Part shown: piece by piece, positions 16,354 through 25,857 of the stretch
Layout: every line of letters starts with the position of its first letter
How positions within the stretch are numbered: the stretch's first letter is position 1
Assembly (NCBI GenBank): GCA_905214495.1
Contig: CAJMLW010000003.1
Coordinates: 54,439 to 118,438 of the forward strand
Reading direction: 5' to 3'
Length of the DNA: 64,000 nt
DNA from: an uncultured bacterium
GTDB taxonomy: Bacteria > Bacillota > Negativicutes > Veillonellales > Veillonellaceae
The notes under the pieces: model-generated
Told to the model about the DNA's origin: nothing
Databases searched by the model: none
Seen by the model: the letters and a program-made list of their open reading frames with translations, nothing else
Program-made: the position numbers and the translations under genes

Positions 16354-17340
16354 ATGAAGGTTTTATACGATACAATTTTGAAAGCAACTTATACAGGCCG
16401 TCCCAATCGTTTTGTGGTAACCTTGAATCTCAATGGTGAAAGCGTACTTGCCCATTTACCAAATCCAGGTCGTATGTGGGAACTGTTATTTATAGGTGTA
16501 ACGATGTACATCGTGCCTCATGATAAGCCGGATGCGAAGACGAAGTACCGCGTTGTAGGTATTGAGCGGGATGGCGTCGTTATTATGCTCGATACGAACT
16601 ATAGTAATGATGTGGCTCAGCATTTGATTGAAAACAAACTCATTCCTGGTTGGGAACAATGGCGTGTTGTACGTCGCGAATATACGGTAAAACTACATGG
16701 GGCGACATCACGCTTTGATTTACTCCTCACTAATGACGATGGTGAAGAATTTCTGTTAGAGGTTAAATCCTGCACCTTGTTCTCCAAGGCCGGTGCTATG
16801 TTCCCTGATGCTATTACAGAACGGGGACGTAAGCATTTATTGCACTTACGGGAACTTCAAGATGAAGGTTACCATACGGGTGTGCTATTCCTTGTACAAT
16901 GGGATCAAGCTAAATGGTTCTTGCCGGACTACCATACGGATTTAGAATTCGCTATGACCTTTAAGGAAGTGGCCCCATTCCTTGACTGGAAAGCTGTTGC
17001 TGTAGCGTGGGATGAGACTTTCACCATGCCTACCGTGACACGCGCCTGCACCTATCCGAGCTATGTTCTCGACAGCGAAGCGCACGATAGCGGCGTGTAC
17101 ATCATGGTGATGCACCTTGACCATGAACTAGATCTCGAAATCGGATCTAAGGGCATGATGCATTTTAATGCAGGTTATTACATGTATGTCGGTTCCGCCA
17201 AGGCGAACCTTACGAAACGCATTGAGCGCCATAAGAGAAAACGCAAGAAAATGCATTGGCACCTCGATTACTTCCGCGGACACTGCGAAATGATAGCGGC
17301 CGTGCCCATTCGCACAAATGGATTGCCCCTTGAAAGCTAG
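16354..17340 (+). CDS. sfsA: SfsA protein fused to a DUF123 (GIY-YIG-like) domain, interrupted by an in-frame stop
   Basis: The 328-codon frame holds SfsA (about residues 1-232: RPNRFVVTLNLNGE, HLPNPGRMWELL, LLEVKSCTLF, FPDAITERGRKHLLHL) and then most of a DUF123 domain (GVYIMVMHLD, GYYMYVGSA). SfsA is a nuclease-like fold protein linked to sugar-fermentation regulation; DUF123 is a GIY-YIG relative. At 17338 a TAG stops the frame, but the same frame continues at once with the conserved end of DUF123 (VPKFGCSDCDC) to 17595. The gene is therefore either newly broken by a nonsense change in a variable linker, or read through. AGGAGG precedes the ATG. Confidence 0.88.
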   Translation: MKVLYDTILKATYTGRPNRFVVTLNLNGESVLAHLPNPGRMWELLFIGVTMYIVPHDKPDAKTKYRVVGIERDGVVIMLDTNYSNDVAQHLIENKLIPGWEQWRVVRREYTVKLHGATSRFDLLLTNDDGEEFLLEVKSCTLFSKAGAMFPDAITERGRKHLLHLRELQDEGYHTGVLFLVQWDQAKWFLPDYHTDLEFAMTFKEVAPFLDWKAVAVAWDETFTMPTVTRACTYPSYVLDSEAHDSGVYIMVMHLDHELDLEIGSKGMMHFNAGYYMYVGSAKANLTKRIERHKRKRKKMHWHLDYFRGHCEMIAAVPIRTNGLPLES

Positions 17341-17595
17341 AGCCTTACTCATGAGCCATACCCATCCATGCCGAGCATGCCAGATTCCGATGTAGACGTG
17401 AGCGTCGAATGTGCTTTGGCTGATGCGGTACGCGCCATTGCCGAATGGGACGTGCCCAAATTTGGCTGCTCCGACTGCGATTGCAGGAGCCATTTATTTG
17501 GTATGACCGAAAATCCAATACATAATAAGGTCTTTATGGATGTGGTAGAAGAATTTAGGATGAATCAGTTGGATTCGATAATTGTTGAGGATTAA
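17341..17595 (+). pseudogene. C-terminal remainder of the SfsA-DUF123 gene, past the stop
   Basis: Same frame as the upstream sfsA, 84 codons plus stop. VECALADAVRAIAEWDVPKF and GCSDCDCRSHLFG match the end of DUF123 proteins and follow the upstream part without loss. An ATG at 17368 could start a short product, but no good ribosome binding site is seen. Confidence 0.8.
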
Positions 17596-17615
17596 TAAAG
17601 TAGCATATTTAAGAT

Positions 17616-18557
17616 GTGTTAGTAGTTATTTCCAAAAGAGAATTATTAGACAGTGGTGTTAAACCAAATCAAATTATTTCTATTAATTTTGAGGATTTAG
17701 AGTATGAAGCATTACAGCATGTACCACAATTTGAGAAGGTCGTAGGCAGTTTATTTATCAAACCTAATGTAGATATTTATATTACCGGTTCAAATGCATA
17801 TTTTATGTCCTCTGATATTGCTACATTGCTAACGGGGAGATATGTACAAATAGAGATGTTACCTCTTTCTTTCAAAGAATTTTATAGTGCATATAGTCAG
17901 CAAAATTTATCAGATATGGACATATATAATTTATATATTGAACATAGTTCGTTTCCAAGATTAGTGCGTGTTGAGGATGATGAAAGTATTGATGAATATT
18001 TAGAGAGTATTCTTAATACGGTTGTTCTGAAAGATATTGTAACGAGATTAAAAATTACGAATACGCTCACTAGTTATGGTCGCAAAACGGATAATAAGAC
18101 GGTTGAGAAATATTTACAAGGTCTTAAGGATAGTCTCTTAATCTATGAAGTTGACCGATTTGATGTAAAGGAGAAGGCGTTATTGCAGCGAAATGCTAAA
18201 TATTATGTTGTAGATAGTGCATTCCGTAAGTTTTTATTAAGTCGTACAGATTCGGACCGAGGTCATATATTAGAGAATATTGTATATTTGGAATTAGTTA
18301 GACGTGGATATCGTGTGTATGTGGGGCAGCTACAAAATGGTGAAATAGATTTTGTAGCTAAAAAACCACATCGGTTAGCATATTACCAAGTCAGTTATAC
18401 TGTAATGGAAGATACTACGTTACGACGTGAATTATCACCGTTAGAGCAACTTGATGATAACTATCCTAAGTATTTACTTACAATGGATGTACTGCATAAA
18501 ACTGACAATCATAATGGTATAGAGCAAAAGAATGTTCTAGATTGGCTGTTAGAATAG
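17616..18557 (+). pseudogene. Decayed AAA_14/DUF4143 ATPase lacking both Walker motifs
   Basis: The 313-codon frame clearly belongs to the AAA_14 plus DUF4143 ATPase family: VDIYITGSNAYFMSSDIATL (sensor region), GRYVQIEMLPLSFKEFYSAY, and a C-terminal restriction-like DUF4143 domain (RGHILENIVYLELVRRGY, GEIDFVAKK). It starts after the position of Walker A, with no ribosome binding site at the GTG, and the join NFEDLEYEALQHVPQFEKVV skips about 25-30 residues in which family members carry Walker B. It cannot be an active ATPase. The frame is still open, so decay may be recent or the C-terminal domain may be kept. Confidence 0.8.
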
Positions 18558-18663
18558 GCGGGGCGGCTTTCACAAAAATCCCTATAACAATAGCGCTAAA
18601 CCCTTAAAAATGCTATAATAATATGATGAATTGTAATCAGTGTTAGTAAAATGAGGTGAGATT

Positions 18664-21129
18664 GTGGCAGACCAACAATGGTCCCACGGGAATATTCATC
18701 CCGTTCAGATTGATAAAGAAATGAAGAATGCGTACATCGATTATGCAATGTCCGTAATCGTTATGCGTGCGCTTCCAGATGTGCGCGATGGCTTGAAACC
18801 AGTACATCGCCGTATTTTGTACGCGATGCACGAAACAGGCATGACGCCAAATAAACCGTACAAGAAATCCGCTCGTATCGTCGGTGACGTACTTGGTAAA
18901 TATCATCCACATGGTGATAGCTCCGTTTACGACGCAACGGTTCGTTTAGCGCAAGATTTCAATACGCGCTACCTCTTGGTAGACGGCCACGGTAACTTTG
19001 GTTCCATCGACGGCGATAGTGCCGCCGCGATGCGTTATACCGAAGTACGTATGGCGAGAATTACGCAAGAAATGCTCGCTGATATCGACAAGGAAACTGT
19101 TGATTTCATGCCGAACTATGATGAAAGCTTGCAAGAACCAACTGTATTGCCAGCGAAGATTCCAAATCTTCTCATCAATGGTTCCAGTGGTATCGCTGTA
19201 GGGATGGCGACAAATATTCCGCCGCACAACCTTAACGAGGTGTGTAATGGCCTTGAAATGCTCATCGATAATCCAAATGTAACTGTGGACGAATTGATGA
19301 CACAAATTAAAGGTCCGGACTTCCCAACTGGGGCGCTCATTTTGGGCCGTGATGGCATTAAAAAAGCGTACTCCACAGGTCGTGGTAGCGTAAAAATGCG
19401 TGCTCGTGCAACCATTGAAGAAATGGCGAAGGGCAAGCATAAAATCGTAGTAACTGAGATTCCGTACCAAGTTAACAAGGCTCGCGTTATCGAAACGATT
19501 GCGAACTTGAGCCGTGACAAGGTCATCGACGGTATCACAGCACTTCGCGACGAATCTGACCGTCAAGGTTTGCGCATCGTTATCGAATTGCGCGCTGACG
19601 TGCAACCAGATATCGTGCTTAACAAATTATATAAACATACTCAATTACAAGAATCGTTCGGCGTGATTATGTTGGCCCTTGTAGATGGTCATCCTCGCGT
19701 ATTGAATTTGAAAGAAGTATTGGGTTACTACTTAGATCATCGCCTTGATGTCATCGTACGCCGCACTCAATTCGAGCTTAACAAAGCCGAAGCACGTGCA
19801 CATATCTTGGAAGGCTTGTTGATTGCCCTTGACCACATCGATGAAGTAATCGCTACAATCCGCAGCTCCCAAACTGATGAAATCGCACGTAACGCATTGA
19901 TGCAAAAATTCGGGCTTTCAGAAAAACAAGCAGTAGCCATCCTCGACATGCGGTTACGCCGTTTAACAGGATTGGAACGTGAAAAAATCGAAGAAGAATA
20001 CAAGGAATTGTTGGCATTGATCGAAGATTTGAAAGCTATCTTGGCTAGTGAAGCGCGTCAACGTCAAATCATCAAAGACGAACTGGAAGATATGAAGAAG
20101 AAATACGGTGACCCTCGTCGCAGTGAAATCACTATCGATACGTCCGACCTTGATGTAGAAGACCTCATCGCTGACGAAGAAATGGTTATTACCTTGACGA
20201 AACAAGGTTATATCAAACGCATGAATGCGAACGTATATCGAAACCAACATAAGGGCGGCGCTGGTGTTATCGGCATGAAGACGAAGGAAGACGACTATGT
20301 AACGCAAATTATGCATGTTCGCACGCATAATACATTGTTGTTCTTCACGTCCACTGGCCGTACATACCGCCTCAAAGCGTACGAAGTGCCAGAAGCAGGT
20401 TCCCGTAATTCTCGTGGTACCGCTATGGTCAACGTATTGCCACTCGCTGTGGGCGAATCCGTTACGACTATGATCGACCTTGAACGCATCCATGAAAATG
20501 TAAACTTATTCATGGTTACTGAATTCGGTGTTGTAAAACGTACGGCTATCGAAGAATACCGCAACATCCGTCGTTCTGGCCTCAATGCGATTAACCTTGA
20601 CGATGGGGACCGCTTGATTTGCGTTATCGTAACCACAGGTAACCAAGATATCCTAATCGGTACGAAACTTGGCATGGCCATCCGTTGCAACGAAGAGGAC
20701 GTTCGTCTCATGAAACGTGCGGCTCATGGTGTACGCGGTATAAAATTGAAAACAGGAGACGTTGTTGTAGGCGCTGGTGTTCTTGAGTCTGATGAAAGCG
20801 AAGCACAAGTGTTCACCATTTCCGAAGAGGGATATGGTAAACGCAACGAAGCAGATGCGTACAATGTACAAAAACGCGGCGGTATCGGTACAAAGAACTT
20901 CCGCATTAACGACAAAACTGGCGATGTAGTAGCCGTTGAAGTCGTTCACAATGATGACGAAGTGATGTTAATTTCCGAACAAGGTAAAATCATTCGCTTT
21001 AACATGAATGATATTGCTGTGAAAAAAGGCAAAGCCATTTCTGGTGTTAAAACACAAAACCTCGACGACGGTGATAAGGTAGCTAGCATTGCTGTAATTC
21101 CTGCATCTGAAATCGAAAGCGAAGAATAG
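18664..21129 (+). CDS. gyrA: DNA gyrase subunit A
   Basis: 821 residues, full length. The breakage-reunion domain has active-site Tyr125 in [11 protein letters not shown]; the quinolone-resistance region reads [11 protein letters not shown], with Ser86 and Asp90 at the E. coli Ser83 and Asp87 positions, so the susceptible type. The C-terminal beta-pinwheel runs from about residue 500. The canonical GyrA box (QRRGGKG) appears as QHKGGAG near residue 523, with a second similar motif QKRGGIG near 740, both altered. Starts with GTG, with GAGGTGA upstream. gyrB is not adjacent; a small secreted protein gene follows after 6 bases. Confidence 0.97.
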   Translation: MADQQWSHGNIHPVQIDKEMKNAYIDYAMSVIVMRALPDVRDGLKPVHRRILYAMHETGMTPNKPYKKSARIVGDVLGKYHPHGDSSVYDATVRLAQDFNTRYLLVDGHGNFGSIDGDSAAAMRYTEVRMARITQEMLADIDKETVDFMPNYDESLQEPTVLPAKIPNLLINGSSGIAVGMATNIPPHNLNEVCNGLEMLIDNPNVTVDELMTQIKGPDFPTGALILGRDGIKKAYSTGRGSVKMRARATIEEMAKGKHKIVVTEIPYQVNKARVIETIANLSRDKVIDGITALRDESDRQGLRIVIELRADVQPDIVLNKLYKHTQLQESFGVIMLALVDGHPRVLNLKEVLGYYLDHRLDVIVRRTQFELNKAEARAHILEGLLIALDHIDEVIATIRSSQTDEIARNALMQKFGLSEKQAVAILDMRLRRLTGLEREKIEEEYKELLALIEDLKAILASEARQRQIIKDELEDMKKKYGDPRRSEITIDTSDLDVEDLIADEEMVITLTKQGYIKRMNANVYRNQHKGGAGVIGMKTKEDDYVTQIMHVRTHNTLLFFTSTGRTYRLKAYEVPEAGSRNSRGTAMVNVLPLAVGESVTTMIDLERIHENVNLFMVTEFGVVKRTAIEEYRNIRRSGLNAINLDDGDRLICVIVTTGNQDILIGTKLGMAIRCNEEDVRLMKRAAHGVRGIKLKTGDVVVGAGVLESDESEAQVFTISEEGYGKRNEADAYNVQKRGGIGTKNFRINDKTGDVVAVEVVHNDDEVMLISEQGKIIRFNMNDIAVKKGKAISGVKTQNLDDGDKVASIAVIPASEIESEE

Positions 21130-21135
21130 AATAGG

Positions 21136-21510
21136 ATGATGAAAAAATGGTTAGCTGCCATCATGGCAGCAGGATGCATATTTTTCGCTGGCTTTGGTGT
21201 AGCCCATGCCGCTGATTGGTACTACGTTGATGCGGATACAGACGATTCCGCGTGGTTTATTGACAACTCGTCGGTGTTTAAAACAGACTCGATGGCACGT
21301 ATCTTGGTGAAAGCCAACAATGTAGAAGGTTATACCTATATCTACACCGTTGAAATTAATCGCTCAGATAGCACATGGACAGAAGTCAACGCAACCGTGT
21401 ATAGCCAATCTGGTGTACCTTTGTTGAGTAGCAATGAAAAACAAAAACCTGTGAAAATTGAGAAAGATACAATAGGGGCAGAAGTAATGCAGGCCCTTTG
21501 GGGAAAATAA
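21136..21510 (+). CDS. Small secreted protein, Adhesin_E-like
   Basis: 124 residues with a signal peptide (to about AHA at residue 25) and a short beta-rich domain starting ADWYYVDADTDDSAWFIDNS. It is a paralogue of the 21947 gene: both have a Trp-x2-aspartate start, an I-D-x-x-S-V-x-K-x-D block and an (L/I)KA..VEGY or SEGY block. The pattern resembles surface-adhesin E-like proteins, but the match is by eye. It lies 6 bases after gyrA with only AGGA as a ribosome binding site, so it probably depends on gyrA transcription. Function unknown. Confidence 0.7.
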   Translation: MMKKWLAAIMAAGCIFFAGFGVAHAADWYYVDADTDDSAWFIDNSSVFKTDSMARILVKANNVEGYTYIYTVEINRSDSTWTEVNATVYSQSGVPLLSSNEKQKPVKIEKDTIGAEVMQALWGK

Positions 21511-21527
21511 TTCAATATAGATACTTG

Positions 21528-21706
21528 GAACTCAATTTTCTGAATAGTATTTGTGATACGTGTGTTTAGGGATTGATGGGTTCGAAAAAACTCCACCGGC
21601 CGGGTCTGACTCCGGCCTATGGCCTCCGCAGGGCCAAAGTCATTTTTTCGAACCCATCAATCCCCTTTATCATCCATCATTTATACAAATTCAGAGAATT
21701 GAGTTC
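21528..21706. repeat. Nested palindromic repeat, copy 5 (A-type core)
   Basis: Perfect 22-bp inner arms (GGGATTGATGGGTTCGAAAA and more, 21569-21590, with complement 21643-21665) enclose a full A-type core (CTCCACCGGCCGGG ... GGGCCAAAGTC). Outside, GAACTCAATTTTCTGAA (21528-21544) and its complement with one mismatch (21690-21706) form a second pair of arms. Confidence 0.88.
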
Positions 21707-21741
21707 TTTTTATCTATAAAATTATTTTCAGCAAAGGACCA

Positions 21742-21830
21742 GAAAGGGGGACATCGGCCGAGTTTGACTCCGGCCTGCGATCTTCGCAGGGCTATAAGTC
21801 GGGTGTGGGCTAACAGAGGAGCATAGCGAC
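21742..21830. repeat. Degenerate A-type repeat, copy 6
   Basis: ATCGGCCGAGTTTGACTCC, CGGCCTGCGATCTTCGCAGG and GCTATAAGTC are a mutated A-type core. I find no long matching arms. It lies 30-40 bases past copy 5. Confidence 0.7.
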
Positions 21831-21946
21831 GTATGGGGGGCGCAGTACATTTTATGTAAAAGTATCACAAAAAATTAGCTTTCACGCAAAATACATTTAA
21901 TATATGGTATAATAAATTAAATTTGATTTTATACGAGGTGAAATAT

Positions 21947-22327
21947 ATGAAAAAATTACTAGGTACATGTTTAGCTGCTGCTGCAATTTGCGCATGTGGT
22001 TTCGGTTCTGCTAGTGCTGTTAACTGGCAAGTATTTGGTCAAGATAGTGCAGGTATCACTTGGTCCATCGATCAAGATAGCGTTCAAAAAAGCGATAAAA
22101 CTGCAACTGTTATGATTAAAGCTCAAGATTCTGAAGGTTATCATTTCATCGCAACTGAAGAATTCAATCACAAAAAGAAAACTGTAAAAGACCAAAAGGT
22201 TGTATTGTATAACCCTCAAGGTTACGCAGAACGTGAAGATAAAGTTGATGGCAAAGATCGTCCAGTTGTTGCTGGTTCCCCATCCGAAGCAGTTTACAAC
22301 TTCTTATGGCCTCAACAAGCAAAATAA
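21947..22327 (+). CDS. Small secreted protein, Adhesin_E-like paralogue
   Basis: 126 residues: signal peptide MKKLLGTCLAAAAICACGFG with likely cleavage after ASA near residue 24, then VNWQVFGQDSAGITWSIDQD, paralogous to the protein at 21136. Start ATG at 21947 follows ACGAGGTGAAAT; a TATAAT lies at 21908-21913. It is separated from gyrA by two palindromic repeats, so it probably has its own promoter. Ends at a strong terminator. Exported, function unknown. Confidence 0.75.
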   Translation: MKKLLGTCLAAAAICACGFGSASAVNWQVFGQDSAGITWSIDQDSVQKSDKTATVMIKAQDSEGYHFIATEEFNHKKKTVKDQKVVLYNPQGYAEREDKVDGKDRPVVAGSPSEAVYNFLWPQQAK

Positions 22328-22356
22328 GGTAAAAAATAATATACACCTTATACGAC

Positions 22357-22384
22357 AAAGCAGCTCGAAGGAGCTGCTTTTTTG
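22357..22384 (+). terminator. Rho-independent terminator
   Basis: AAAGCAGCTC-GAAG-GAGCTGCTTTTTT, following the small secreted protein gene. Confidence 0.9.
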
Positions 22385-22494
22385 TGTTTATATGCAGAGT
22401 GTGAGTTTGAGTTATAGGACAAAACGTGTGGGTGAAAACCCTCGTAACACTAGATAATATATGGTCTGATGAGGCATGTATCTTTTTTGCTAAT

Positions 22495-22546
22495 TTAGTA
22501 TAACGTAATATAGTACATTGTAATATACTATATCGTGTTATACTAA
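22495..22546. promoter_or_regulatory. Large AT-rich inverted repeat upstream of the hydrogenase
   Basis: TTAGTATAACGTAATATAGTA (left, 22495-22515; given here in two parts: TTAGTATAAC and ATATAGTA) is matched by the complement at 22526-22546 with a three-base central difference; 10-base loop. It lies about 120 bases upstream of the hydrogenase start. Likely an operator or a cruciform-forming site. Confidence 0.55.
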
Positions 22547-22665
22547 ACTCCAATTCCTACTATCCCAGTACGTTGATGAACGGCCTCTATATTTGTTATG
22601 CTAGTAATATAGGAGGAATTTAAACTTTCACAATAGGTATGATTATACAGAACGAGGAGGTCCTC

Positions 22666-24096
22666 ATGTCCCAATTTGAATTTATAGACAAACGCGTGCC
22701 CATCGCGCTCGACAATCCGTCCATTTACCACGATATTTCGAAGTGTAAGAATTGCACCTTGTGCCGTCGCGCTTGCGCAGATGTGATGAGCGTGCTCGAT
22801 TACTACGACCTCGAGGCGACTGGCGATGTGCCGGTGTGCATCCATTGCGGTCAATGTGCGGCTGCCTGTCCATTTGATTCCATGCATGCGAAATCTGAGC
22901 TTGATAAGGTGAAAGCGGCCATTGCCGATCCTGACAAAATCGTTGTCATTCAAACGGCGCCGGCTGTGCGCGTGTCCATCGGTGAAGGATTTGGCTTTGA
23001 ACCAGGCACATTCTTAGAAGGCAAAATGGTGAGTGCCCTTCGCAAACTCGGCGCTGATTACGTAGTTGATACGAACTTTGGTGCGGATTTGACCATCATG
23101 GAAGAAGCGTCTGAGCTCGTGGACCGCTTAAACAACGGCGGTACCATTCCTCAATTCACATCCTGCTGCCCTGCATGGGTGCGCTTTGCGGAAATCTATT
23201 TCCCTGAACTTATTCCGAATTTGTCTAGCACCCGTTCTTGCATCGCCATGGAAGCGGCCATGATTAAGACGTACTTTGCTGAGAAAAAGGGGATTAATCC
23301 GGCGAATATCGTGTCCGTCAGTGTTAACCCTTGTACGGCGAAAAAGGCCGAAACTAAGCGTGTTGAGGAGAATGCGGCTGCTCGTTATTACGATGATGAA
23401 AGCCTCGGCATGGATACGGATATTTCCATTACCACACGTGAATTCATTCGTTGGCTCAATGATGAAGGTGTTGATTTTGAAAGCTTAGAAGATTCTCAAT
23501 TTGATGATTTGATTGGCATGGAAACTGGCGCATCCATCATCTTTGGTAATACAGGTGGCGTTATGGAAGCAGCTATGCGTACAGCGTATAAGCTCATCAC
23601 TGACAAAGAGCCACCTCCATATGCATTGACTCACCTCGAAGACGTTCGCGGCATGAACGGCGTAAAAGAAGCGACCGTACAACTCGGCGATGACGTGACA
23701 TTGTCCGTTGCTGTTGTACACGGCGGTAAAAATACCCGTGATTTCCTCAACGCTTTGAAAGAAAATGGCAAACACTATGACTTTATCGAAGTTATGGCTT
23801 GCCCTGGCGGCTGTATCGGTGGCGGTGGTCAACCACGCACTAAATTACCACAAGCCGTAAAAACAAAAGAAGCCCGCATTGGCGGACTTTACAAAGCTGA
23901 TGAAGAGTACAAATACGTGGCATCCTATGAAAGCCCTGAAATTCAAGAACTATACAAAAACTTCTTGGGCGAACCACTAGGACACAAAGCTCACGAACTA
24001 TTACATACACACTTCACAGACCGTAGTGCACAACTAGGGGACCGCAAAGACGTGGTGCCTGAAACATGCCCTACATCACCTAAATACAAAGGGTAG
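22666..24096 (+). CDS. hydA: [FeFe]-hydrogenase catalytic subunit
   Basis: 476 residues. Catalyses 2H+ + 2e- to H2, a sink for ferredoxin electrons in lactate fermentation. Two ferredoxin-type [4Fe-4S] motifs lie at the N-terminus (C27-x2-C30-x2-C33-x3-C37 and C58-x2-C61-x2-C64-x3-C68). H-cluster motifs: L1 FTSCCPAW (about 164-171), L2 VNPCTAKKAE (about 220; Asn replaces the usual Met of MPCTxKxxE), and L3 VMACPGGCIGGGGQP. There is no N-terminal [2Fe-2S] domain. GAGGAGG before ATG 22666 decides the start over the ATG at 22639. Its maturase HydF is encoded at 5586. Not next to NADH-linked subunits, so it is probably ferredoxin-dependent. Confidence 0.93.
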   Translation: MSQFEFIDKRVPIALDNPSIYHDISKCKNCTLCRRACADVMSVLDYYDLEATGDVPVCIHCGQCAAACPFDSMHAKSELDKVKAAIADPDKIVVIQTAPAVRVSIGEGFGFEPGTFLEGKMVSALRKLGADYVVDTNFGADLTIMEEASELVDRLNNGGTIPQFTSCCPAWVRFAEIYFPELIPNLSSTRSCIAMEAAMIKTYFAEKKGINPANIVSVSVNPCTAKKAETKRVEENAAARYYDDESLGMDTDISITTREFIRWLNDEGVDFESLEDSQFDDLIGMETGASIIFGNTGGVMEAAMRTAYKLITDKEPPPYALTHLEDVRGMNGVKEATVQLGDDVTLSVAVVHGGKNTRDFLNALKENGKHYDFIEVMACPGGCIGGGGQPRTKLPQAVKTKEARIGGLYKADEEYKYVASYESPEIQELYKNFLGEPLGHKAHELLHTHFTDRSAQLGDRKDVVPETCPTSPKYKG

Positions 24097-24102
24097 TTAT
24101 AG

Positions 24103-24190
24103 ATTCCCCATGGCATCCTAAAACTTCCACCGCCTTTACGGCTGGCGTAGCCAGCCTAGGCAAAGTCAGTTTTAGAATACCATGGGGAAT
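24103..24190. repeat. Palindromic core-and-arm repeat, copy 7 (C-type core)
   Basis: Arms ATTCCCCATGGCATCCTAAA (from 24103) and a complement ending at 24190 match at 21 of 23 positions. The core starts TTCCACCGCC, ends GGCAAAGTC, and has a perfect internal hairpin GGCTGGC-GTA-GCCAGCC. It lies directly after the hydrogenase stop and may end its transcript. Confidence 0.85.
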
Positions 24191-24235
24191 TTCTCTAACT
24201 TCTTTTGTATAAAGGTGATAAAAGGACATTGTTTT

Positions 24236-24320
24236 TTAGAGAAGCCGGGTCTGATTCCGGCCTGCGGCCTCCGCAGGGCCAAATTCGGTTTTGGAACAGA
24301 TGGGGGCTTTCTCTATATAC
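24236..24320. repeat. Degenerate A-type repeat, copy 8
   Basis: GCCGGGTCTGATTCC, GGCCTGCGGCCTCCGCAGGG and CCAAATTC are an A-type core. Only short flanks (AGAGAAGCC and GGGGCTTTCTCT) still pair, so the arms have decayed. Forms a tandem with copy 7 at the left edge of the accessory region. Confidence 0.75.
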
Positions 24321-24366
24321 GTTTGTGGCTTAGGTGATGTTAGATTATGGGGACTAGGTAAGGGGT

Positions 24367-25854
24367 ATGAGAAGTATGATTGACGAACGGATTGTGGAGA
24401 ATAATATTTTTAATTTTGCAACGAATGAGTTATCGCAGGATGCTTTTATTTGTTGGTGTTTGAATTGGATTAATATGCCTACTCGTGAGGATAATGAACG
24501 TGGTCGCCAGTTCGGGGTACGTTTTTTATCTCGTTTGTTGAATGAGGCTTATGATATATCCAAAGTTAATCGAATATATATTTTTAGGCAGTTACTTAAT
24601 ATTGATGTACTTGTATTGGTTCCAGAGTTACAGGTAGCCTTAATTGTTGAAGATAAAACATCATCAGAGGAGCATGGCAATCAGATCAATCGGTATAAAT
24701 ATTTACTTTCAAAAACATTTGAATCAAATCAATACAATGAATTGGATATATATCAATATCTTTCAGATGATAAAAAGGAAAAACAGAAAAAACGTGATGA
24801 GACTGCTTGCTGGAGTGCTATGAATAGTATCCGATGGGCATTACGAGATGAACAGGGAGAATTGAATTTATCAAAATACACGATTCATACGGCTTATGTG
24901 AAGACGGATTGGTTTAATGATGATGATTGGAATACGGTTCGAGAACTGGAGAAGGATCCTAAGGTTAATACCTATGTGGATGGGCCGGAGTTTTTGTCAT
25001 TGTTATTATCTTGTCATGGGTGGAATAATTCTATTTTACTGAACTTTATGGATTATTTAATTCGTAAGATTAGGACCACTATAGAGCATAGCTGTTTTTG
25101 GAAACACTATAAGGATATAGATGGGCATATTCGTTTTTATATTCAAGATACTTCGATCGCCCAACGATTGTTTTTGCAGACTGTATTTAATCAGCCCAAT
25201 CACAAATCGTCATTCATGACGGATTTGGAAATATATATTGAGGATATTGAGACTTCGTATGTATATGGTCGCTTAGACGATGCTCCTCATACTCACACGA
25301 TTCAGCACGGTAGCAGCTATGGTACGCCTTGGTCGAATATACATTTTTGGCCGCGTTCTCTAGACCGAACTGTTGATACCGATTATTGGGGCTTTCAAAA
25401 TACAAGTGAGGATAATTTAACCGTTAAACCATATATGTTTTGGCGTGTTGATAAAATTAAAGAAGGACCAGTTTTGAGCTTACGCTATTATACCTGGTGG
25501 GAAAAGGGGACCGGTGATAATGGTGGAAGCAATCTCTGCTCATATAAAACTCGTGTGTATAATTATATTAAAGAGCGCATATTAATATCAAAGAATATTT
25601 CTGCTATTGTAAAGGATATCAATGAGTTATATAGAAGTGGAGTTGATAATGAGGATGTATGTTTTGAAGGTAATCTATATAAGCAATTTGAAAATACTCT
25701 CTTGCAATTTAAATTACGCAAGATATTAATCGACTGGAATGATGCGGCTAAGCGGACAGAATTTATATCCTTAATACGTAAATTAAATGAAGAACTAACG
25801 AAGGAAATGAAAGATGTAGAATGGGATTGTGTGCGTAGAGGGGAATTGAAATAA
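24367..25854 (+). CDS. PD-(D/E)XK nuclease-like protein (PDDEXK_4 type)
   Basis: 495 residues. The N-terminus ELSQDAFICWCLNW is the opening motif of a PD-(D/E)XK family, followed by the catalytic pattern NIDVLVLVPELQVALIVEDK (Asp80, Glu95-x-Lys97) and a conserved HGNQINRYKYLL helix. The remaining 380 residues are unassigned, with a Trp-rich C-terminal half (FWKHYKD, YWGFQNTSEDN, YYTWWEKGTGDNGG). Such proteins occur in defence islands, but the target is unknown. Low GC and rare-codon-rich sequence separate it from the hydrogenase upstream. AAGGGG precedes the start. It has its own terminator. Confidence 0.8.
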   Translation: MRSMIDERIVENNIFNFATNELSQDAFICWCLNWINMPTREDNERGRQFGVRFLSRLLNEAYDISKVNRIYIFRQLLNIDVLVLVPELQVALIVEDKTSSEEHGNQINRYKYLLSKTFESNQYNELDIYQYLSDDKKEKQKKRDETACWSAMNSIRWALRDEQGELNLSKYTIHTAYVKTDWFNDDDWNTVRELEKDPKVNTYVDGPEFLSLLLSCHGWNNSILLNFMDYLIRKIRTTIEHSCFWKHYKDIDGHIRFYIQDTSIAQRLFLQTVFNQPNHKSSFMTDLEIYIEDIETSYVYGRLDDAPHTHTIQHGSSYGTPWSNIHFWPRSLDRTVDTDYWGFQNTSEDNLTVKPYMFWRVDKIKEGPVLSLRYYTWWEKGTGDNGGSNLCSYKTRVYNYIKERILISKNISAIVKDINELYRSGVDNEDVCFEGNLYKQFENTLLQFKLRKILIDWNDAAKRTEFISLIRKLNEELTKEMKDVEWDCVRRGELK

Positions 25855-25857
25855 AAG

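Noticed and set aside
18946..20711. Several long minus-strand frames inside gyrA
   Set aside because: Antisense shadows of a well-supported gene, caused by its codon bias.
21560..21826. Open frame of 88 codons across two palindromic repeats
   Set aside because: It is made of repeat arms and cores, has no protein-like composition and no ribosome binding site.
22466..22492. CTGATGAG as part of a hammerhead ribozyme
   Set aside because: The matching GAAA core and the third stem are absent.
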